From: Opitutia bacterium UBA4506
Lineage (GTDB): Bacteria; Verrucomicrobiota; Verrucomicrobiia; Opitutales; Puniceicoccaceae
Assembly: GCA_002388665.1 (NCBI GenBank)
Contig: DGMY01000082.1
Coordinates: forward strand, 25,852-89,851
DNA length: 64,000 bases
Reading direction: 5' to 3'
Both the position numbers and the translations under genes were made by a program. Below are positions 17,339 through 27,365 of this stretch, piece after piece; within the stretch, counting starts at the first letter, position 1, and each line of letters begins with the position of its first letter. Under the pieces are notes generated by a model, which did no database searches, had not been told where the DNA came from, and was given only the letters and a program-made list of their open reading frames with translations.

Positions 17339-18520
17339 ATGATCCAGGCCAGCAAAATCATTTCCGGCGGCGCGTGTCCGCTCACAATTCTCCTGTTATT
17401 CCTTGGCGTTGGCTGGGGTTGTGGTCCGGGAGATAAAGGGGCTGGGAAGGAGCGGGCACCGGCTCCCATTGAGGTCGCACCTGTCGAGATCGGGCGTATC
17501 GAATTGCGCCGCCAACTGAGCGGAAGCCTGAGTCCTTCCGCGGATTTCTATGCTGCTGCGAGGATCAGTGGTCAGGTAAAGGAGTTGCGGGTACGGGTCT
17601 CGGATCCAGTTCAGCGGGGAGACATTATCGCGGTTTTAGACGATGCTGAGCCGATTCAAGCAGTGCGCCAATCCGAGGCAAATTTGCTGGTGGCCAAAGC
17701 GAATTTGAGTGAAGCCGAAGCCCGCATGGAGATAGCGGGCAAGGAGAGCGAACGGGTGCGGAAGTTGCGAGAGAGGGGCATCGCTTCAGAGTCGCAAGTC
17801 GATACCGCCCGGGCGGAGGAGCTTTCGGCGACTGCAGGGCTGGCCGTCGCCGAAGCCCAGATTGCCCGCGCAGAGGCGGAGTTGGAATCTGCACGAATTG
17901 CCCTGAGCGATTCTTTGGTGAAAGCTGAATGGTCGGGGGGCGGCGGTGAGCGCGTCATCGCCGAACGGTTGGTCGACGAAGGCGATGCGGTCGGAGTGAA
18001 TGATCCGATCTTCCGCGTGGTCGACCTCAGTCCCTTAACTGGAGTTGTGCGCGTTACAGAGAAAGACTACCCGTACATTTCGGCTGGCGATCCGATCGAG
18101 GTGCGCACGGATGCGTTTCCGGATGAAATTTTTGCAGGAGTGGTCACCCGGATCGCCCCGGTCTTTTCCGAGGCGTCCCGACAGGCGAGAGTCGAATTTG
18201 AAGTGGAGAATGCCGACCACCGATTGAAGCCCGGCATGTTTGTTCGTGCCGCTATGGTCCTTTCTGTAGTTGAGAATGCCACAATCGTTCCTGATCTCTC
18301 CATCGTACGGCGGGACGACGAAAACGGAGTGTTTTTATTGGCCGAAGATCGCTCGACGGTACGCTGGCAACCAGTTGAGGTGGGAATCCGGCAGGGGCAT
18401 CGGGTCGAGGTCCGGGGCGATGGAATCACGGGTGAGGTGGTCACCCTGGGGCAGCAACTTGTGAATGACGGTTCAAAGGTTCGTGTAACGGATCTCGAGG
18501 AAGTGGGAGTAGCTCAGTGA
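17339..18520 (+). CDS. RND efflux periplasmic adaptor (HlyD/AcrA family)
   Basis: About 393 residues. The N-terminus is a signal peptide with a possible lipoprotein cysteine (LLFLGVGWGCGPGD), though the lipobox is not canonical. The order is the usual one for membrane fusion proteins: first lipoyl half (RISGQVKELRVRVSDPVQRG), an alpha-helical coiled-coil hairpin (about 90-190), second lipoyl half, a beta-barrel domain (VRVTEKDYPYISAGDPIEV) and a membrane-proximal domain. It links the inner-membrane pump to the outer-membrane channel encoded downstream. GTGA overlap with the pump gene. ATG 17339 is preferred over an upstream TTG. A TTGACA hexamer at 17251-17256 may belong to its promoter. Confidence 0.9.
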   Translation: MIQASKIISGGACPLTILLLFLGVGWGCGPGDKGAGKERAPAPIEVAPVEIGRIELRRQLSGSLSPSADFYAAARISGQVKELRVRVSDPVQRGDIIAVLDDAEPIQAVRQSEANLLVAKANLSEAEARMEIAGKESERVRKLRERGIASESQVDTARAEELSATAGLAVAEAQIARAEAELESARIALSDSLVKAEWSGGGGERVIAERLVDEGDAVGVNDPIFRVVDLSPLTGVVRVTEKDYPYISAGDPIEVRTDAFPDEIFAGVVTRIAPVFSEASRQARVEFEVENADHRLKPGMFVRAAMVLSVVENATIVPDLSIVRRDDENGVFLLAEDRSTVRWQPVEVGIRQGHRVEVRGDGITGEVVTLGQQLVNDGSKVRVTDLEEVGVAQ

Positions 18521-21500
18521 GCTTGCCGAGGTTTAGTGTCCGCCGTCCGGTTTTCACCACGATGGCATGTCTCATTGTGGTAGTCCTCGGTCTGGTTTCG
18601 TTGCGGCAAATCAAGATCGATTTACTGCCGAGTATTGAATTGCCCACGGTCAGCGTGCGCACTTCATTTGAGGGCGCCAGTCCGGAGGTGATGGAGCGCT
18701 CAATCACGCAGATCGTGGAGGAGATTATCGCCACGACCCCAGGCGTAGAAGAGATTTCGTCCACCTCTAGCGAAGGAGACAGCCGGGTCAATGTGACGTT
18801 TGGCTGGGGCATGGATGTGGACCAGGCAGCGCTCGATCTACAATCGGCGTTGGAAGACGAGGTGAGCGAGTTGCCCGACGATATTGTCAGGCCGAGAGTC
18901 AGCAAGTTCGATATTGATTCGTTTCCGGTCGTTCTCATTGGGATCTCGAGCCAGTTGGATCCCGTCGAATTGACCCAGCTGGTCGAAGATCAGTTGCGCC
19001 ACCGATTCACTCGAATCTCGGGTGTGGCCCAAGCGGATATTTGGGGAGGGTTCGACCGTGAGATTCGGGTAGAGGTCGACCCGGATCGAATGCGGGCGAT
19101 GGGCATTTCTCTCTCCTCGGTTCTCGAGGCGATCGAGCGGTCCAATTTAGACCTGCCAGCGGGGAAAATCGAGGAGGGTCGTTACGAAGTGACGTTGCGC
19201 GCTCCTGCTGAATTTCGGGACCTGGATGAGATCCGGGAAACGGTCGTAGGAATTCCCGATGGTGGGTTCGTTCGGATCGGGCAGATCGCAGACGTCAAAG
19301 ACACGTTTACCAAGCTGACCCGAAACATCCGGATCAACGGCGAACGGGGTATGCGGATAGCGATCCGGAAGAAGGCCGGATCGAATACCGTGGAGGTTGC
19401 GCAAAGAATTCTGGCCGAGATCGACGAGATCAATGAGTCCTTTCCGCAGATCAAGGTCGTGCCTGTGATCAACCAAGGGAATTTTATCCAGCGCTCCATC
19501 GAGAATGTTGGCCGGTCTGTTCTGTATGGCGGGGGCCTGGCTGTTCTCGTATTGCTATTTTTTCTGCGAAATCTGCGCAGTACCATTATCATCTCACTCG
19601 CAATTCCCATCTCGATTCTCGCTACCTTCGCGATGATCTATTTCCTGGGTTTTACGATCAATTTGATGACGCTGGGCGGGCTCGCTCTCGGAGTGGGGAT
19701 GATGGTGGACAGCTCGATTGTCGTACTGGAAAACATATTCCGGCGCCGGGAAGAGAATGGAGAGACGCGGATGGTTGCCGCGGAAGAAGGTACCGTGGAG
19801 GTCGCATCAGCGATTGTCGCGAGTACGATCACTACGTTGGTTATCTTTCTCCCGGTTGTCTTCGTACAGGGTGTTTCGGGGGTGCTCTTTCGAGATCTGG
19901 CATCGGTAATTGTATTCTCCCTATTGTGCTCGCTTCTAGTTTCGCTGAGTTTGGTCCCAATGCTGTCCTCTCGGTTTCTGAGAAGTCGGGAGAAGGAAGA
20001 GGCGTCCAAGGGAGGTTTGGCGTCGCGGGCAGTAGAGTTTTCTGAGCGCGGATTCCGGTGGTTGGAGAATCATTACAAGAGTGGATTGAGGTCCGCTTTG
20101 AGCCGCCGATGGGGGGTATTGTTTGTCTCCTCTGCCATGCTGGCGGCGTCCCTTTTATTGGTGCCTTATCTCGGATCAGAGTTTTTGCCGCCCAGCGATG
20201 AAGGAGAGGTTCGGGTGACCGGAAAGATGGAGGTGGGAACCAGATTGGACCTTGTCAACGAACAGACGGAGAAGATCGAAGCAATCGTAATGGAGGCAGT
20301 GCCCGAGAAGGTATCTTCGGTGGTCAGCGTGCGCGACGGCGAGGGTGAGATTCGTATTTCGCTAACTCCTGCGGGGCAGAGGACTCGGTCCAATATCGAG
20401 ATCGCAGAAGATATTCGTGAGCGACTGGACGGGAAGGTTCCCGGGATGGAGATTCGGACGAGAGCGCCCCAGGGGCAGTTTCTTCTCGACCGACTTTTGG
20501 GAGGGGACGAAGGACTCACCGTGGAAATACGGGGTTATGATTTTCAGGTCCTCGCCGCATTGGGAAAGGCTGTTGAAGCAGCCGTTCAGGATGTTCCCGG
20601 CATCACGGATGTAACCCGCAGTATTACCGAGGGGATTCCTCAGCAGGAGATTCGGATCGATCGGGAGCGGGTCGCGGATCTGGGGCTTAGTGTGGAGGAT
20701 GTCGCCCGATTGATCGAGACTGCCATAGCCGGGTCGGATGCCGGCGAATTCCGAAAAGAAGGGAATTCCTTCCGGATTTTTGTCCAATTGAAGGACGCTG
20801 AGCGACGCAGTATCGAGGAAGTGTTGGACCTGACACTGGCTACTCCCGCCGCTGGCGAGGTGGCACTGCGCAACCTTGTGACCACCGTTTCAAATCGGGG
20901 TCCTCAGGAAATAACGCGCAAGGATCAACAGCGGATCGCTCGAGTCAGTCTGAACATAGCGGGAGCTGATCTTGGTTCGGTCGCTGCGATGGTGGAGGAG
21001 CGGCTTTCCTCCATACCGTTGCCTACCGGTTATGATCTCAAGGTGTCCGGGAGTTTTGAGGAGCAGCAGAAGTCGTTCCGTGAATTGGTCGTCGCGTTGC
21101 TGTTGGCCGTTCTTCTGGTGTATATGGTTTTGGCCTGCCAATACGAGTCATTCCGAAATCCACTGGTCGTCATGTTTTCCGTCCCGATGGCTGCGATCGG
21201 CGTTGTCCTGACATTGTATTTGACCGACACAACCTTGAATCTCCAATCGGCGATCGGCTGTATCATGTTGGGAGGGATCGTCGTGAATAACGCAATTCTT
21301 CTCGTTGACCAAGCCGGCCAATTGCAGGTTGGCGGTATGCCGGTGAACGTAGCGGTGATCGAGGCGGGACGCAGGCGGTTGCGGCCCATTTTGATGACGA
21401 GCTGCACGACGGTGCTCGGTCTTTTGCCGTTGGCGTTGGGGATCGGTGAGGGGGCTGATGCGCAGGCGCCTCTGGCGAGGGCCGTTGTCGGTGGTCTGGT

Positions 21501-21576
21501 CGGATCTACCCTGATTACGCTCTTCCTTGTTCCGGCTGTCTATTCACTCTTTCACAAGGGAGGGAAAGAGGTATGA
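18517..21576 (+). CDS. RND efflux permease (AcrB/HAE1-like)
   Basis: A 1019-residue inner-membrane proton/drug antiporter with twelve transmembrane segments and two large periplasmic loops, the normal length for the family. It starts SLPRFSVRRPVFTTMACLIVVV. The TM4 proton-relay motif reads GVGMMVDSSIVVLEN, with one Asp where AcrB has two adjacent ones; single-Asp forms are common in other HAE1 subgroups. TM10-12 carry the LVYMVLACQYESFRNPLVVM and RLRPILMTSCTTVLGLLPL blocks. The substrate is unknown. GTG start overlaps the adaptor stop, and its own stop overlaps the TolC start, so the three genes form one translationally coupled operon. Confidence 0.95.
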   Translation: MSLPRFSVRRPVFTTMACLIVVVLGLVSLRQIKIDLLPSIELPTVSVRTSFEGASPEVMERSITQIVEEIIATTPGVEEISSTSSEGDSRVNVTFGWGMDVDQAALDLQSALEDEVSELPDDIVRPRVSKFDIDSFPVVLIGISSQLDPVELTQLVEDQLRHRFTRISGVAQADIWGGFDREIRVEVDPDRMRAMGISLSSVLEAIERSNLDLPAGKIEEGRYEVTLRAPAEFRDLDEIRETVVGIPDGGFVRIGQIADVKDTFTKLTRNIRINGERGMRIAIRKKAGSNTVEVAQRILAEIDEINESFPQIKVVPVINQGNFIQRSIENVGRSVLYGGGLAVLVLLFFLRNLRSTIIISLAIPISILATFAMIYFLGFTINLMTLGGLALGVGMMVDSSIVVLENIFRRREENGETRMVAAEEGTVEVASAIVASTITTLVIFLPVVFVQGVSGVLFRDLASVIVFSLLCSLLVSLSLVPMLSSRFLRSREKEEASKGGLASRAVEFSERGFRWLENHYKSGLRSALSRRWGVLFVSSAMLAASLLLVPYLGSEFLPPSDEGEVRVTGKMEVGTRLDLVNEQTEKIEAIVMEAVPEKVSSVVSVRDGEGEIRISLTPAGQRTRSNIEIAEDIRERLDGKVPGMEIRTRAPQGQFLLDRLLGGDEGLTVEIRGYDFQVLAALGKAVEAAVQDVPGITDVTRSITEGIPQQEIRIDRERVADLGLSVEDVARLIETAIAGSDAGEFRKEGNSFRIFVQLKDAERRSIEEVLDLTLATPAAGEVALRNLVTTVSNRGPQEITRKDQQRIARVSLNIAGADLGSVAAMVEERLSSIPLPTGYDLKVSGSFEEQQKSFRELVVALLLAVLLVYMVLACQYESFRNPLVVMFSVPMAAIGVVLTLYLTDTTLNLQSAIGCIMLGGIVVNNAILLVDQAGQLQVGGMPVNVAVIEAGRRRLRPILMTSCTTVLGLLPLALGIGEGADAQAPLARAVVGGLVGSTLITLFLVPAVYSLFHKGGKEV

Positions 21577-23222
21577 AGAAAGTAGTTTCAAATGTGATCC
21601 CGTGGAGGGTGTTGACGCTCCTTTCGGTCTTAGTCGGGCTTTTGTTCGGTTGCTCCTCGGTCGATCAATGGGAGGTTTTTACGCCCGATTACGAGAAGAC
21701 GTTGGAGCGTGAGAAAGAGGAAGAGAAGCCGGTCGAGACCGATGATTGGGTCGCGCCGCAGGAACTTCCGAGTATGACCGAAGAAGCTGGGGTGAAGACC
21801 TATCAAGTTTCGGTCGAAGAGGCTGTTTTCTTGTCTCTGCGAAACAATCCCGAACTGCGGGTGCAGACGCTCAACCCAGTGATCGCGGGGGCATTTGTTG
21901 AGATTGAGAGAGGAGTGTTCGATCCCACCGTTTTTGCGTTGTTCGAGAACCGCGAGGAGAACCTCTTGGAAACCTCGCGTTCAACGAGTGAAGAATTTTC
22001 CGTCGAAGGAAGCGAACGGGTAGCGGAAGTCGGGATTCGGCAGGAACTGCCGACGGGGACCGAGGTCGAGCTCTCTGCTGAGCAATCCCGGTCCGCCTCT
22101 GACCGCACTCCCGAGCAACAGGAGGCTCGGATCGGGTTAACGGTGACCCAGTCATTGCTTCAGGGGTTCGGCCCCGTAGTCAACCTCGCCTCAATACGAT
22201 TGGCGGAGTGGGATACTCTCATCAGTCAGTATGAGTTGCGTGGATACGGGGAGTCTCTTGTTGCGCAGGTAGAGATTGCCTATTGGCAGTGGGTGCTGGC
22301 ACGGGAAGAGATCGAGATTTTTGAACGTTCTTTCGCGGTAGCCGAACAACAGCGCGATGAGATCGAGCAGCGAATCGAAGTGGGCGCTCTTCCAGAGAAT
22401 GATGCCGCAGCTGTACGGGCAGAGGTGGCTCTACGCCAACAGGACCTGATTAATGCGCAAAGTGCCCTCGAGGAGTCGAGGCTTCGTTTGGCCCGGCTCA
22501 TTCTTCCGGACGGCTTTGTGTTCGATGGTGGTGAAGTGTTGCCCACCTCGGAACCGCAGTTGACCGAGCCCCCGCCGCTGGAGGATATTCATGAGAGGGT
22601 CGAGCTGGCCTTGGCCAGTCGTCCGGATCTACGGGAGTCGGAGTTGCGTTTGGATCAGGCTCGCCTTGAAACGGTGGTCACCCAGAACGGACTCCTTCCT
22701 CGGCTCGATTTCTTCCTGGCTCTGGGGAAAACTGGTTACGCGGGGAGCTTTACGGATTCATTCAAGAATCTTGACGGGGATAATTATGATTGGACCATCG
22801 GCGCGGAGTTTGAGTATGCGTTGGGGAACCGTGTCAGTCGTGGGGAGCGCCTTGCTGCCCGTGCGAGTCGCGATCAAGCCCTCCAGTCGATCCGCAACCT
22901 CAGGCGAGTGATTCGGACCGACGTTTTATTGGCTGCCAATGAGCTCGAACGGGTGCGCCGACAGATCGGTGCGACCGCCGCCACGGTGGCGCTTCAAAAT
23001 CTGTCTGTTCAAGCCGAGAAGGATCGTCTGGAGTTTGGGGCGGGGACTTCGCTTCAATTGGCTCAAGTTCAGCGAGACTTGCTGGAGGCAGAGATCGAGC
23101 AGGTGCGTGCGATCGTGCAGTATCGCATTGCTCAGGTGGAACTCTATCTGGCGGAAGGGTCTCTGTTGGAACGTCGCGGAATCACTCTGACTCCTTCTGC
23201 GTTCGCTCAATCGGTGCAATGA
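21573..23222 (+). CDS. TolC-family outer-membrane efflux lipoprotein
   Basis: 549 residues. The N-terminus has a lipoprotein signal (LLSVLVGLLFGCSSVD). The body has the two-fold repeat of long coiled-coil helices and short outer-membrane strands found in TolC/OprM proteins, including AQVEIAYWQWVLAREEIEIF and EQQRDEIEQRIEVGALPEND in the first repeat and RLEFGAGTSLQLAQVQRDLLEAE in the second. It should form the outer-membrane exit duct for the RND pump encoded just upstream (ATGA overlap). It is convergent with hemN; the 176 bases between them hold no gene I can support. Confidence 0.92.
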   Translation: MKKVVSNVIPWRVLTLLSVLVGLLFGCSSVDQWEVFTPDYEKTLEREKEEEKPVETDDWVAPQELPSMTEEAGVKTYQVSVEEAVFLSLRNNPELRVQTLNPVIAGAFVEIERGVFDPTVFALFENREENLLETSRSTSEEFSVEGSERVAEVGIRQELPTGTEVELSAEQSRSASDRTPEQQEARIGLTVTQSLLQGFGPVVNLASIRLAEWDTLISQYELRGYGESLVAQVEIAYWQWVLAREEIEIFERSFAVAEQQRDEIEQRIEVGALPENDAAAVRAEVALRQQDLINAQSALEESRLRLARLILPDGFVFDGGEVLPTSEPQLTEPPPLEDIHERVELALASRPDLRESELRLDQARLETVVTQNGLLPRLDFFLALGKTGYAGSFTDSFKNLDGDNYDWTIGAEFEYALGNRVSRGERLAARASRDQALQSIRNLRRVIRTDVLLAANELERVRRQIGATAATVALQNLSVQAEKDRLEFGAGTSLQLAQVQRDLLEAEIEQVRAIVQYRIAQVELYLAEGSLLERRGITLTPSAFAQSVQ

Positions 23223-23398
23223 CCTTCGGGCCCTTGGCAAGCGACAGCGTGTCAGGGGCTGTCGCCGTCGGTTGGGACGCACTTTGAATCTCTGTCGATC
23301 CAATCGACTCACTGTCGCTGGTGTTCTTGCAGAAGTATCTCGATGGCTGCGCTTCACCGTTTATGCGGGGTGGGATCGGCTGGGTTGCTTTTGGAGTG

Positions 23399-24751
23399 CT
23401 AGACCGTTCGAGAGTAGAGATTGTCGACATCCTGGAGGTCTCTGTCGAAGCACATGGCGATGTTTCGGAGGAAGAATCGACCGAGCTCCAGTACTTTGAT
23501 TTTTGAACCGTCATCGTGGATCAAGGAATCGGCGGCCAGTTCCTCAAGTCTCTCCTCGATCCCGACAAAGAATTCATTGAAATTAATTTCCCACCGTCTA
23601 CTGAATAAATTGCGATCGATCTCCAGGTTGCACATGAGCTGATGAATGGCGTCCCGGCAGATTTGATCCTCACGCGTCAGTTCGCAGCCTTTCTCGATGG
23701 GGAGCCTTCCCTGCTCCAAGGCCGATTTGTAGGAGAGGAGGTCCTTGTAGTTTTGCCGGTAAGATGTATCGGTCTGAGATATCGATGAGATTCCAAACGC
23801 AGCGATCTCAAGCCCTGCCAGCGTACTGTATCCCTGGAAGTTGCGCTGGAGTGACTTTTTCTTTTGGGCGATGACAAGTTCATCATCGGGCTTAGCGAAA
23901 TGGTCCATTCCGATGTACTGGTATCCTCTCGACGTGAGCGTGCTGACGATGAGGCGGAGTAGCTCAATTTTCTCATTTGCGGTGGGTAGGCCAGCCCGTT
24001 CGAGCATCTTCTGGGCGGGTTTAATCCATGGCACATGGGCGTAGCTGAAAACGGCCAGTCGGTCGGGATTCAGGGCGAGTACGCTTTCGAGGGTTCTACG
24101 AAACGAATCTACAGTCTGCCCAGGGAGGCCGTAGATCAGATCGACGTTGACCGATTCAAATTCATATTTGCGGAGCCACTCCATCGTATCCTGGTTGGCT
24201 TTGGGCGATTGAATGCGGTGGATCGATTTTTGGACAGTGGGATCTACGTCTTGAATGCCGAAGGAGGCCCGCCTTACCCCAATCGAAGCAAACGCTTTCA
24301 CTTGTTCCTCACTCAGGTGGGCAGGCGCTAGCTCGACAGAGCATTCGGCGTCGTCGGAGAATGAGAAATGCTCATGGATCGAATGCCCCAATCGGCAGAT
24401 CTCCTCCGGCGGAAAGAAGTTTGGTGTGCCACCGCCAAAATGAAGTTGTCGAACCTTTCGGTCGGGTTGAATGAAATGGTTGTAGAGATCCATCTCCCGG
24501 TCGAGGAGAGCCCGATAGCCTGCCACCTGACTTCGGTCTTTTGTGATGATGGTGTTGCAACCGCAGAACCAGCAGAGAGTTTCGCAGAACGGCAAGTGGA
24601 AGTAGAGCGAGAGTGGATCTTTGGATTCGTAGGTAGACGTCAGTATGCTGCTAGGATCATCTACTTCCGTAAAATGGACCGCGGTCGGGTAGGAGGTGTA
24701 GCGAGGTCCGGGTCGGTTGTATTTTTCGATTAGATTGGCGGGAATATTCAT
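23399..24751 (-). CDS. hemN: Oxygen-independent coproporphyrinogen III oxidase (radical SAM)
   Basis: 450 residues. It starts with the HemN-specific PRYTSYPTAVHF and has the 4Fe-4S radical-SAM cluster CETLCWFCGC within YFHLPFCETLCWF at about residues 50-62. The SAM-binding HFGGGTPNF, the QDVDPTVQKSIHRIQ block and the C-terminal HemN domain follow. It decarboxylates coproporphyrinogen III in haem synthesis without oxygen. Its place directly after ccoI (45-base gap, same strand) ties haem supply to assembly of the cbb3 oxidase, as is common in bacteria growing at low oxygen. Length is normal. Confidence 0.95.
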   Translation of the reverse strand: MNIPANLIEKYNRPGPRYTSYPTAVHFTEVDDPSSILTSTYESKDPLSLYFHLPFCETLCWFCGCNTIITKDRSQVAGYRALLDREMDLYNHFIQPDRKVRQLHFGGGTPNFFPPEEICRLGHSIHEHFSFSDDAECSVELAPAHLSEEQVKAFASIGVRRASFGIQDVDPTVQKSIHRIQSPKANQDTMEWLRKYEFESVNVDLIYGLPGQTVDSFRRTLESVLALNPDRLAVFSYAHVPWIKPAQKMLERAGLPTANEKIELLRLIVSTLTSRGYQYIGMDHFAKPDDELVIAQKKKSLQRNFQGYSTLAGLEIAAFGISSISQTDTSYRQNYKDLLSYKSALEQGRLPIEKGCELTREDQICRDAIHQLMCNLEIDRNLFSRRWEINFNEFFVGIEERLEELAADSLIHDDGSKIKVLELGRFFLRNIAMCFDRDLQDVDNLYSRTV

Positions 24752-24796
24752 CGTCTCGTTGTGGTATGTAGATCGAAGGCGGGACAGGAATGATCG

Positions 24797-27184
24797 CTAT
24801 CGGGCAACCGTTTCGTGAGGGATCCCGTAGAGTGGGATGATCATGGATGCAATGGAACTGAGGGGCATCAGGACCGCCGCCAGGAGTGGGTGCATCGCGC
24901 CGGCAAGGCATAGCGTTATAGCGATCAAATTGTAGAGGATCGCGAGGGAAAAGATGGAGATGACAATTCGGTGACGCCGACGCGCGAGTTCCATCAGGGC
25001 CGGAAGACAGGAAAGACTTCGGCCGAAGAAAAAGTAATCGGTCGTCGCCTCCAGAATACTCCGATCGACTATAGGGGTTCCACGGCAGATTGCCTGGTCG
25101 AAGGCCAATCGGTCGTTGGCTCCATCGCCGATCATCATGGCCGACTTCCCCGCGTGCTCATCGATCCAAGCGGCCTTTTGGTCGGGTGAACAGCGAGAGC
25201 GTACCCAAGGGGAGTCGATTCCGAGTTCTGCGGCGATCCGGTCGACATTGGCGGATGCGTCACCACTTAGAATCGCGACTTTGTAGTCCATCGACTGGAG
25301 GCGTTGGATCGTTCGCCTCGTGTTGTCCCGCAAATCCTCTTCGAACTGGAAGGAGGTGATGATATCGCCGTTTCGGGCGAGCGCGGTTTCTGAATCGTTT
25401 TTTGGGGAGGGCGAAGGACTCGGCGCGCCGTTCTCCCAGTCCGGTTTTCCCAGACTCCAACGATCCCCGTTTTCCGATTGATAGAATACGCCGCGCCCCA
25501 CGGTTTCCTGAATCGATCTTGAGATCCCTTCTTCCTCGAGGTGAGGGTGCCGAAGCAATAGCTCCATTCGAATCGAGCGCGCCTTGGGGTGAAGATTCTT
25601 TTCTACGAGTGAATGGAGCGCGTGTAGGGAGTCCGCATCAAGACTGTTGAAACTCTCGGGATTAATGAGTCGGGGTGTATCCAGGGTTAGGGTTCCCGTT
25701 TTGTCAAAGACGATCGTTCGAACGCTCCGCAAGCGCTCCCAGATCGAATGATTGCGGATGAAAAGCCCGAGCCTGCGAAGCCTCGACTGGCACATCTCGT
25801 TTGTCATGGGCAGAGCGATACCCAAGGCGCAGGGGCAGGATACGATCAGCACCGATATCAAAACCTGGAGGGATCGCATGAAGCTGCCGCTGAGAAAGTA
25901 CCAGATGGCCCCGCCAGTTAAAGCGAAGGCGAGTACGAGGGCGATATAGACAGAGATGACTCGTTGGAGTTTCCGGGATTGGAAAGCCGCCTCTCCCGGT
26001 GCGAGAAGCCGTGCCAGTAGGCTCTCTGCCCAAGGTTCATCCGCCGTCATCGGAACTGCGGAAAGGCCGACGTTGATGGCGCCTGCTGGTGCGAGTTGCT
26101 GAGGGCCCCAGGTAACGGGGTCCGGTTCTCCGTTGATCCATTCAAGGCTGAATGATGCTTCATTGTGGACTCTCGCACTCACCGGATTGATCTCTCCGGG
26201 TTTCACTAAGTATTCGTCGCCGCGACGGACGTTCTCTACCGCCTTGGGCGAGCCATCTTCTGGACCGCCATAGAGGGTGACGTATTGATTCTCGGGGCGT
26301 CGCCGATTCAAATGGCTTTGGTTTTTCTCAAGTGCGAATTCCTGCAACCATCGTCCGCATAACATCAAAAAGACGAAGGTCGCTACGAAATCGAAGTAGA
26401 TCAGGTCGCTTGCCCCATTCAGCCAACCGATGAGGGAACCGAGATAGGCGACGATAAGGCCGAGGGCGACCGGGAAATCAATAGACAGGGCTCTGTGCCG
26501 AAGTGTCTGAATGGTTCTCTCGAAGAAGTAGCTTCCTCCGATGAGAAAACTAAATGTCGCGAACATTGCGGAGAGGATCGAGAAAATGGGGTAGAGGAAA
26601 TAGTCGGACGACATCCCCAGGTATGTCGGGAGTGTGAACAACATCGTGTTCAATAGTAAAAAACCGCAGACTCCAATGCGTTGGGAAAGTATACTGGATT
26701 TCGTTGATTGACTCTGTCCTCCGGTATCAGGAACCAGTTCATAGCCCAGTTTTTGCAATTCCTCGGCGAATCGAATCGCATCAAACTTTCCCCGATTCCA
26801 GTAGACTCGCACGGAACCCCGACTGGTATCAATTGCAATGGATTGAGTCCCGCCTTGTGCTTGGAAAACGGCCTCAATGAGCCAGACACAACCGAGGCAA
26901 GAAATTCCCCGCACCCCGAAACTACTCTCGCAGTCCTTCGAAGAATGGTGCCCCTCAATGCGATCAACCTCATCGGCGATCCACGTAAAATCCGCTCGCT
27001 GGAATGCCTTCGATCCGATTGGGGGAGTGGGCTTCGTCCCTTTTAGGTCATAGAATCGAGTGAAACCGACGTCATGTAAAAGGCGGTACACGTATTCGCA
27101 GCCCTGGCAGCAAAAACGCTCGTTGGATTTGGGTTCAAACGGGGAATGGCAATGGTCGCAGGTCGTCTGTGATTTCGTAGGCAT
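24797..27184 (-). CDS. ccoI: cbb3 oxidase copper P-type ATPase (CcoI/FixI)
   Basis: 795 residues of a P1B-type ATPase. The N-terminus has a cysteine-rich metal-binding segment (CDHCHSPF, then CCQGCEYVY) followed by an HMA domain with SCLGC. Eight membrane helices are expected. The transport-site motif is SCPCALG, the phosphorylation motif DKTGTLTLD and the hinge MIGDGANDRLA. The actuator-domain TGE is replaced by NGEPDPV, as seen in CcoI-type pumps. It would export copper from the cytoplasm for assembly of the CuB site of CcoN. The ATG follows the small TM gene by 10 bases within the oxidase cluster. Confidence 0.93.
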   Translation of the reverse strand: MPTKSQTTCDHCHSPFEPKSNERFCCQGCEYVYRLLHDVGFTRFYDLKGTKPTPPIGSKAFQRADFTWIADEVDRIEGHHSSKDCESSFGVRGISCLGCVWLIEAVFQAQGGTQSIAIDTSRGSVRVYWNRGKFDAIRFAEELQKLGYELVPDTGGQSQSTKSSILSQRIGVCGFLLLNTMLFTLPTYLGMSSDYFLYPIFSILSAMFATFSFLIGGSYFFERTIQTLRHRALSIDFPVALGLIVAYLGSLIGWLNGASDLIYFDFVATFVFLMLCGRWLQEFALEKNQSHLNRRRPENQYVTLYGGPEDGSPKAVENVRRGDEYLVKPGEINPVSARVHNEASFSLEWINGEPDPVTWGPQQLAPAGAINVGLSAVPMTADEPWAESLLARLLAPGEAAFQSRKLQRVISVYIALVLAFALTGGAIWYFLSGSFMRSLQVLISVLIVSCPCALGIALPMTNEMCQSRLRRLGLFIRNHSIWERLRSVRTIVFDKTGTLTLDTPRLINPESFNSLDADSLHALHSLVEKNLHPKARSIRMELLLRHPHLEEEGISRSIQETVGRGVFYQSENGDRWSLGKPDWENGAPSPSPSPKNDSETALARNGDIITSFQFEEDLRDNTRRTIQRLQSMDYKVAILSGDASANVDRIAAELGIDSPWVRSRCSPDQKAAWIDEHAGKSAMMIGDGANDRLAFDQAICRGTPIVDRSILEATTDYFFFGRSLSCLPALMELARRRHRIVISIFSLAILYNLIAITLCLAGAMHPLLAAVLMPLSSIASMIIPLYGIPHETVAR

Positions 27185-27194
27185 AGCGCCGCGA

Positions 27195-27365
27195 TTAGGG
27201 CGAATCCGATTTGCCGGTGGGGAGCGATGGCGGTAATTGCTCAGGTGATGTTGATTGCGCGATTACAATGATCGTCACCCATGCTGCGATCAGGAGAACG
27301 AATGCGAACGTTACCGGAAGCCAGAGCGAAAAATTGAAGGATTTCGTTTTTCGTTTGTCACTCAT
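27195..27365 (-). CDS. Small one-TM protein between ccoG and ccoI (FixH position)
   Basis: 56 residues starting MSDKRKTKSFNFSLWLPVTF. One transmembrane helix (about residues 13-33) is followed by a short Pro/Ser-rich periplasmic tail. The gene overlaps the end of ccoG by 8 bases and sits where ccoH/fixH is found in other cbb3 clusters. It lacks the roughly 100-residue periplasmic domain of FixH, so it is either a strongly reduced CcoH or an unrelated small assembly subunit. The ATG at 27365 was chosen because a longer frame would lie deep inside ccoG. Confidence 0.6.
   Translation of the reverse strand: MSDKRKTKSFNFSLWLPVTFAFVLLIAAWVTIIVIAQSTSPEQLPPSLPTGKSDSP

Noticed and set aside
23182..23514. 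Ser/Thr-rich frame between the convergent tolC and hemN genes
   Set aside because: It overlaps both conserved 3' ends and has low-complexity composition only.
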